NCBI RefSeq assembly: GCF_047948215.1
Contig: NC_134464.1
Coordinates: 3,792,001 to 3,856,000 of the forward strand
DNA: 64,000 bases
Direction: 5' to 3'
From: Lycorma delicatula
Lineage: Eukaryota > Arthropoda > Insecta > Hemiptera > Fulgoridae
The position numbers and the translations under genes were made by a program. Positions 53,901-59,900 of the stretch are shown here, piece by piece (the stretch's first letter is position 1; every line of letters begins with the position of its first letter). Under the pieces are notes generated by a model. It had not been told where the DNA came from. It did not search any database and saw nothing but the letters and a program-made list of their open reading frames with translations.

Positions 53901-56900
53901 GTATATCTTTTGTTCACATTTACCGCCTAGATGGAAAGTGGAAGCTGATTTTGCTTCTATTCTCATTACACTCGGTGCAGTACAGTCAGCATTAGATGTA
54001 TATTTAAGGTTACAGATGTGGGATGAAGTAATTGCGTGTTATAATTTTCTCAAATTAAGACATAAGGTATTTGCTCTAATTATTTAAATTTATTTTGTAT
54101 AACTTTATACATTTATTAAAATCAAATAGCTTTCTTTGATGTTATGTTTTAACAAGATTCTTTTTTTATGAAGAATATTTGCGTAAATTATTTTAATTTT
54201 TTTTATCACAAAGTGTTCGATTGCATTTTACTAAAGATCAGATAGAGTACTAGGAGAAAGGAAGAATTGTGCTGGGGTAGAATTTAAGAGGTTGACTACA
54301 TATATATTTATATACACACACACACACACATTGAACACAGAAAGTAATAATAATGTATTAGAAATTTTAGAAAGGTTTTATATATATATAAATGTAAATT
54401 TAACCTAATGAATCTGCAGACAGAATTTTATAGGGACATTCTTATTAATATTATTTAAGTTGGTAATACATTGATAAGAAATTTTAAATAAATCAGATAA
54501 TTAGTACAGTACTGTATTGATATTGACAGCATGTTAAAGATGTTAAATAGTATAATGTTTAAAATTTTTTATTGACTGATCAAATATTTGTTCAAAAATG
54601 TTTAACGTATGTATTTTAATATGTAAATGTAAAAAAGAAAAAAATTAAAAAATTACTGAAGATGGGCTTAGGTCCAAGATCACTTTGAAAATGAAAAAAA
54701 AAAGTTAGGTAAAAGTGTTCTTTAATTCTGTTCTTTGTGGAGTGGCTGAATAAGTTTATATTACATAATTAGCTAGAATTTATGTGCAGAGAAAATATGG
54801 ACTAAAAAAAATTAATTTAAATAAATTAATATATATTTTGTTAAAATCAAATAATTTGTTAACATATTGACCACTGTGCTAAATCTAATGTTAAATAAAA
54901 TATAAACCACCAAAATACAGTAAAGAAATATTTCAATTACAAGAATCAATTTTTGCATGTTCCTGCATCTTCAGTTGTAATTAAATTTTATAATTATATT
55001 AAAAAATATTTATTTATGATTTGTTAATTTGTCAAAATTGTTTTTTGAAAATTTTGAAATTTATTATGGATGAATACGCAAATTCTGCTGTCCAGTACTG
55101 GAATTTGCATAATCATATTTAGTACATTTAATTTTGCATAATCCCCTTAAGTCCTCTCTATTATTTTTATTATCGTTATTTCTTAAATATTTTATAATAT
55201 AGTTATTTGGTTTATATACTTTTTTTTATATTTATTTTTATATCATGTACTTCAGTAATTTTTTCTTTTATTTTATTTGTACAATATTATTCTGGAAAAA
55301 ACTATTACTAATCTCTGTGTTATTTTCTTGTTGTTTTTTGAAAAACTATCATTATACTTTACATTCTGTTTTTTATAAAAAATTTTTATAATTTTATCAT
55401 CAAAATCATTAAATACTATTATTTGTTTTATTTCTTTCTTTCTTGAGTCTATTTTTATTGTATTTTTTTATATAATGAATAGCTCTAAAAATCAGTTTTT
55501 ATTTGTATTAATTTTTTATGACCATCGGTGATTAGAATTTACTTGTATTGTGTTACTATTTTTTGTGGGTTTTCTATAAGCTGATATTTCTAAAATATCA
55601 AAAAATATATTTTTCTGTTATGAGGGACGATCAGAAAGTAAGTTACAAACCCTCCCTGAAACAAACACATAAGACAATTTTTCTGTTGGAGTAGTAGGAG
55701 TGTGGTAGGGACTAAGGGTGAGTGAGCCAGTCGCGGTCCAGATGCCGACTCGGACAGTCCAGTGCTGTTACTTATTCTAAACGTAAACTTAAACGACATG
55801 CTGTTTCTTATATGAGTCGCGGACTGGCTGCCGTGGACTGTAAATGTATAAACTAACCTAATTTGTATGTTAGTACTGTGTACTATATTAATCTTAAACA
55901 GATGTGTGTAAACGCAGTATTAAACTTATACTTATGTTATACTTTATACTTTACGTTAAACCTTTATACTTTACGTTAAACCTTTATACTTTACGTTAAA
56001 CCTTTATACTTTATACTATGTCAACCTCAAATAAAACTGTGGAACTTAAACGAGTGAATCTTATTTCACCTGCATTTTTAAACTATAAACATTTTCTTTT
56101 ACTGAACAATAAACTACATATCTTAATCTACTTTTTGACATAATCGGTAAGTTTTTCTAAACGCTTTTCATAGCTTCCGACAGGTTTCCATTCTCATAAA
56201 AATTTCATCCAGTTTCCTTCAACCATTTGACTGCTTCCTTCAGTTCATCATCAGTAATGAAATGCTTCCCTCCCAATTGTCGCTTGAGAGGACCAAACAG
56301 GTGGTAGTCGCAGGGTGCAGGTCAGGACTGTAAGGTAGATGAGACCACACTCTCTCTGCAATCTCTCTAATTTTAATGCGCCAGTTACTCAAGATCATTT
56401 TATTCACGTGTTCTGTGTTATTTGTGTTTGTAATTGAAGAACACCCAGCATGCAGTTCGTCACTCACATTTGTTCTTCCGTTTCTAAACATTTGGTATCA
56501 TTTTGTGATTATGGGGTGTAACATTGCATTCTCACCATATACCTCAACAATTTAGCGATGAATTTCACAATTGTAATTTTTTGCCTACAAAAATCGGACT
56601 ACTGAATGCACTTCTATGCTGGATGAAACCTCTAGAGGACATGCCATATTGACAATGACATTACACATGTACTGAATGTTGTATAGAATTGCTGCTGGGG
56701 GAGCATGAAGACAACTACACAAAGACATTAATATATCTCTTTCAGTTCAAGAAAACGGCAAGGGTGTAATTTATTTTTTGGTCTACCTCTTGTAATTAAC
56801 TTTAATAGAATTTACCTTATTTATGACTGTTAGGATTTTTTACACTACGTTTATATTTAAGATTCATTTTTATTCTAAGAATAGTAGCTATGAAATACGC

Positions 56901-59900
56901 AGGTGCTGTTTAAAAATTTATTAAAGTTTTTATAGAATTATTTATTTTATGTAATTTTTGGTAATCCAGTAAGTTTTGGGGGTGGTGTATATATGGATAT
57001 AGTCTTGAGTGATAACTGTATTGGCATACATTTAGGTATTAAATCTTTTACAATTTTCAAATATTTGTTTGAAATCATTTTCTTCAATGTAATTATTCAT
57101 AAGTTCTTTATACTTACATAATAATTGGTGTATTAGTCTTGTTCGATTTTATTATTAAGCTTATTTTTTTAGTTTGATAACCTCAAATTTTGTTATCGTT
57201 TGTTTATATTCTTTTTTACTTCTTCTTTTTCTTCATTACAGGGATTAGATTGTCTAGATCTATTCCGGTAACCATCTTTTCCTAGTCTCCCCACATCTCT
57301 TCTTCCTACAGGTTGATAAGCTAAGGTATTCTCTCTCACGTCATCCTACCCGAGTGGTTGCACTACCTTTGTCTATTTCGTTTTATTCTATCATATAATG
57401 GTTGTACTGAAACCTCTCTTTGTATATCCTAATTCCTGATCCTATCCCTTCATGTGCAACCATATACACTATGTAAAATCCTCTTCGCCACCACCTGAAT
57501 TCTGCTATCAAACTTTTTGGTGTGTATCTACAATTTGCCACCATATAATAGAGTGGGGATGGCAGTCGTGTTATAAAATTTAATACGAGTATCTTTCTGT
57601 ATTTTAATTTTTCAGATGTCTGTATGTTCCCACATGTTTTCTGAAATTTCCGTATCAATTGGGATATTTTTAATTATATACTTGTTACTATCATTTAAAC
57701 TCAATTTAAAAGTGTATAAGATTATTAAAATTTTATTATTATCAAAAAAAATATATATTAGTAAAGTTCTTAACATTGTCATTTAATTCATTTTCTTGTT
57801 TTTGGTAACTGTTACGGGAATTAGGTTATTACGTTTTGTTAATAAATTTTGTATTGCATTGTGATACTTATTATTGTTATAATTACTTACTTAATTGATT
57901 TATTTTCTTATCAAAAGTTTTATTTAATCTTTCTTTGTGTCTCTTTTTTAAAATTAATTAAATCTCTCATATACATGAAAACAACAAATCCTTTCTCTCA
58001 ATATCTGTAAAATATATATGTATAGTTTACATATAATATGTATAGTTTACTATAGTTGGGATTAGGAAAATTTACAATCATTATTCAAATTTTGTTTTAT
58101 CTTTCTTCATCTCTTTTCAAGATCAAATTTCAAACATCTAGAAATTGGTTGATTTCTTCTTTTGTTACCGAGAAATTAAAAAAAAATAACCGGGTTATAA
58201 AAATCAAAAATCCATTTTAACACTTTTAATCTCTGAATTTCAAAAATGTAGACATAAATTTTTAGATATTCATATTAAGATTACTCACACCAAAAATTAA
58301 GTTGATATCTATGCCTGTTACCGAGAAATAAAAAAAATAAATAAATAATTTTATTGTTAGTCCATTTTAACCCGTTAAACTCGGAATTTCAAAGTGGATT
58401 TTCTTATTATGCATTTATACCGTAAGGAGAAAGTTATATAAATTTTTGCAAAGCCACTCACAGTTTTTATAAAAGCTTACTAATTTCTGGATAGATACTG
58501 GACATGAGTTCTTACACATTGTATGCACAGTGGTACCAATGTTTTCATTAACAGAAATGTAACAATCATTGTAAGGAAGAGTCCTATTTCCAGTATTTAA
58601 TAGTTGTAAGGAAAAGTTAGCATCGCCAGCCCCTCCCCCCAAGATGAACTCTCATATTAGTTCTTAAGTTAATAGCAAGGGCAAATTTCTATAAGGGTGA
58701 TTTAAGGCATTCCTGAATAACATCAATGATCGGAAATGGAACGATCCATTTATTATCAATATCAGTTATGTGTTAACTTGCATGTTTAAAGTTTTTGTAT
58801 GACCTCTGTCCTCTGGACTTCTTCTATGATAAGTTGGCTAACCGTCGTTTGGAGTTTCAGTGTTGCAGATGTACATTCGAGGATACTTTTTTGAACATTT
58901 TCCATTTATCATGGATGGTGATGAACTATTTATATCACCGCTTGGTCTATGATACATATTTTTACAAACAATGTCATATAATAATGGGTCAACATTTTTA
59001 TCAGGGAGTTTACCAGATATGATAAGATCAATTTCGTCAGGTCATATTATAGTTACTAATCATATCAATATGTGATAATGAGGTAAGCCTCGTTTTTGCT
59101 ACTCAACATGTAGCACATAGCTGTTGACCAAACCAAATATTTCCTTTTTTGTTAAACAGTAGATTTTTGACTAGTGAATAGTTCATTTTTTATTTCTGGC
59201 CATTCAGGATTGCATGTAAAAGTTGTAAATAAATCTGGATGCCCATATTTACGTATGTATGTCATAGCAGCTTGAGATTTCACATGCATACACCATGGTG
59301 AACCAGTGAAAGATGAGGGAATTATGACACGTTGACCCATGGCAGCATTAACATTGGTGTTTTGTTGCACGGTATCTCAAAGATGGTTATGATCATCAGC
59401 ATATAATCTTTTTTGGTTATTACGAACAAAGGCTAATCTTTCAGTGATCATTTTGACCATCATGTCAACACAATATTGATTAAATAAATTTTTGTTATAA
59501 TGTAAAAAACCGTCAATGTTATCTCGAACCGTAAGTTGATAAGCATAAAATTGCATGCAGAAAACTTTTATTTTGTTCATTATTACTTAGTGGAATAGTT
59601 AGATAATATTTATCTTCTCCCTCGAAAATTGGAAGGGATATTGTAAAGGATCTTAAGAGCAATGAAGCACAGACACACGTTGCATTTGGCCGTCATGACA
59701 TCATAAGATTATATATCTAGTTCCTTTATCTTCATTGACCAGTAAAACAGCAACTTCGTTAGTAGTTGGAGCATTGTAGCGATCCCTATGCTGATTAACA
59801 GGTACACAATCAGCATGAATTATGAATTTAAAATCTTCCGCGTTACTCAAAGGTATATTGTCAATATTGCATTTATACTCTCTGATCAAATTATTATGTT

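Larger units (their letters stand above)
54350..57240. mobile_element. Penelope-like retroelement C, fragmented, with nested mariner remnant
   Basis: The plus-oriented part at 54350-54840 matches PLE B: AGAAATTTTAGAAAG, GACAGAATTTTA, ATTACTGAAGATGGGCTTA, then AATTAGCTAGA[A/T]TTTA. Its hammerhead-like core is worn (AAGATC where GAAA is expected). Minus-oriented reverse transcriptase pieces are SAYRKPTK near 55570 and KLTGLPKI near 56980. The second and first pieces are separated by the element at 55621-56792. Confidence 0.6.

Noticed and set aside
54655..54700. Seventh hammerhead-like motif in PLE C
   Set aside because: CTGAAGA is present, but the GAAA block and both following helices are lost; listed only as a worn terminus.
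55942..56014. CRISPR-like regular repeats
   Set aside because: Units are directly adjacent without unique spacers, in a eukaryotic intron.
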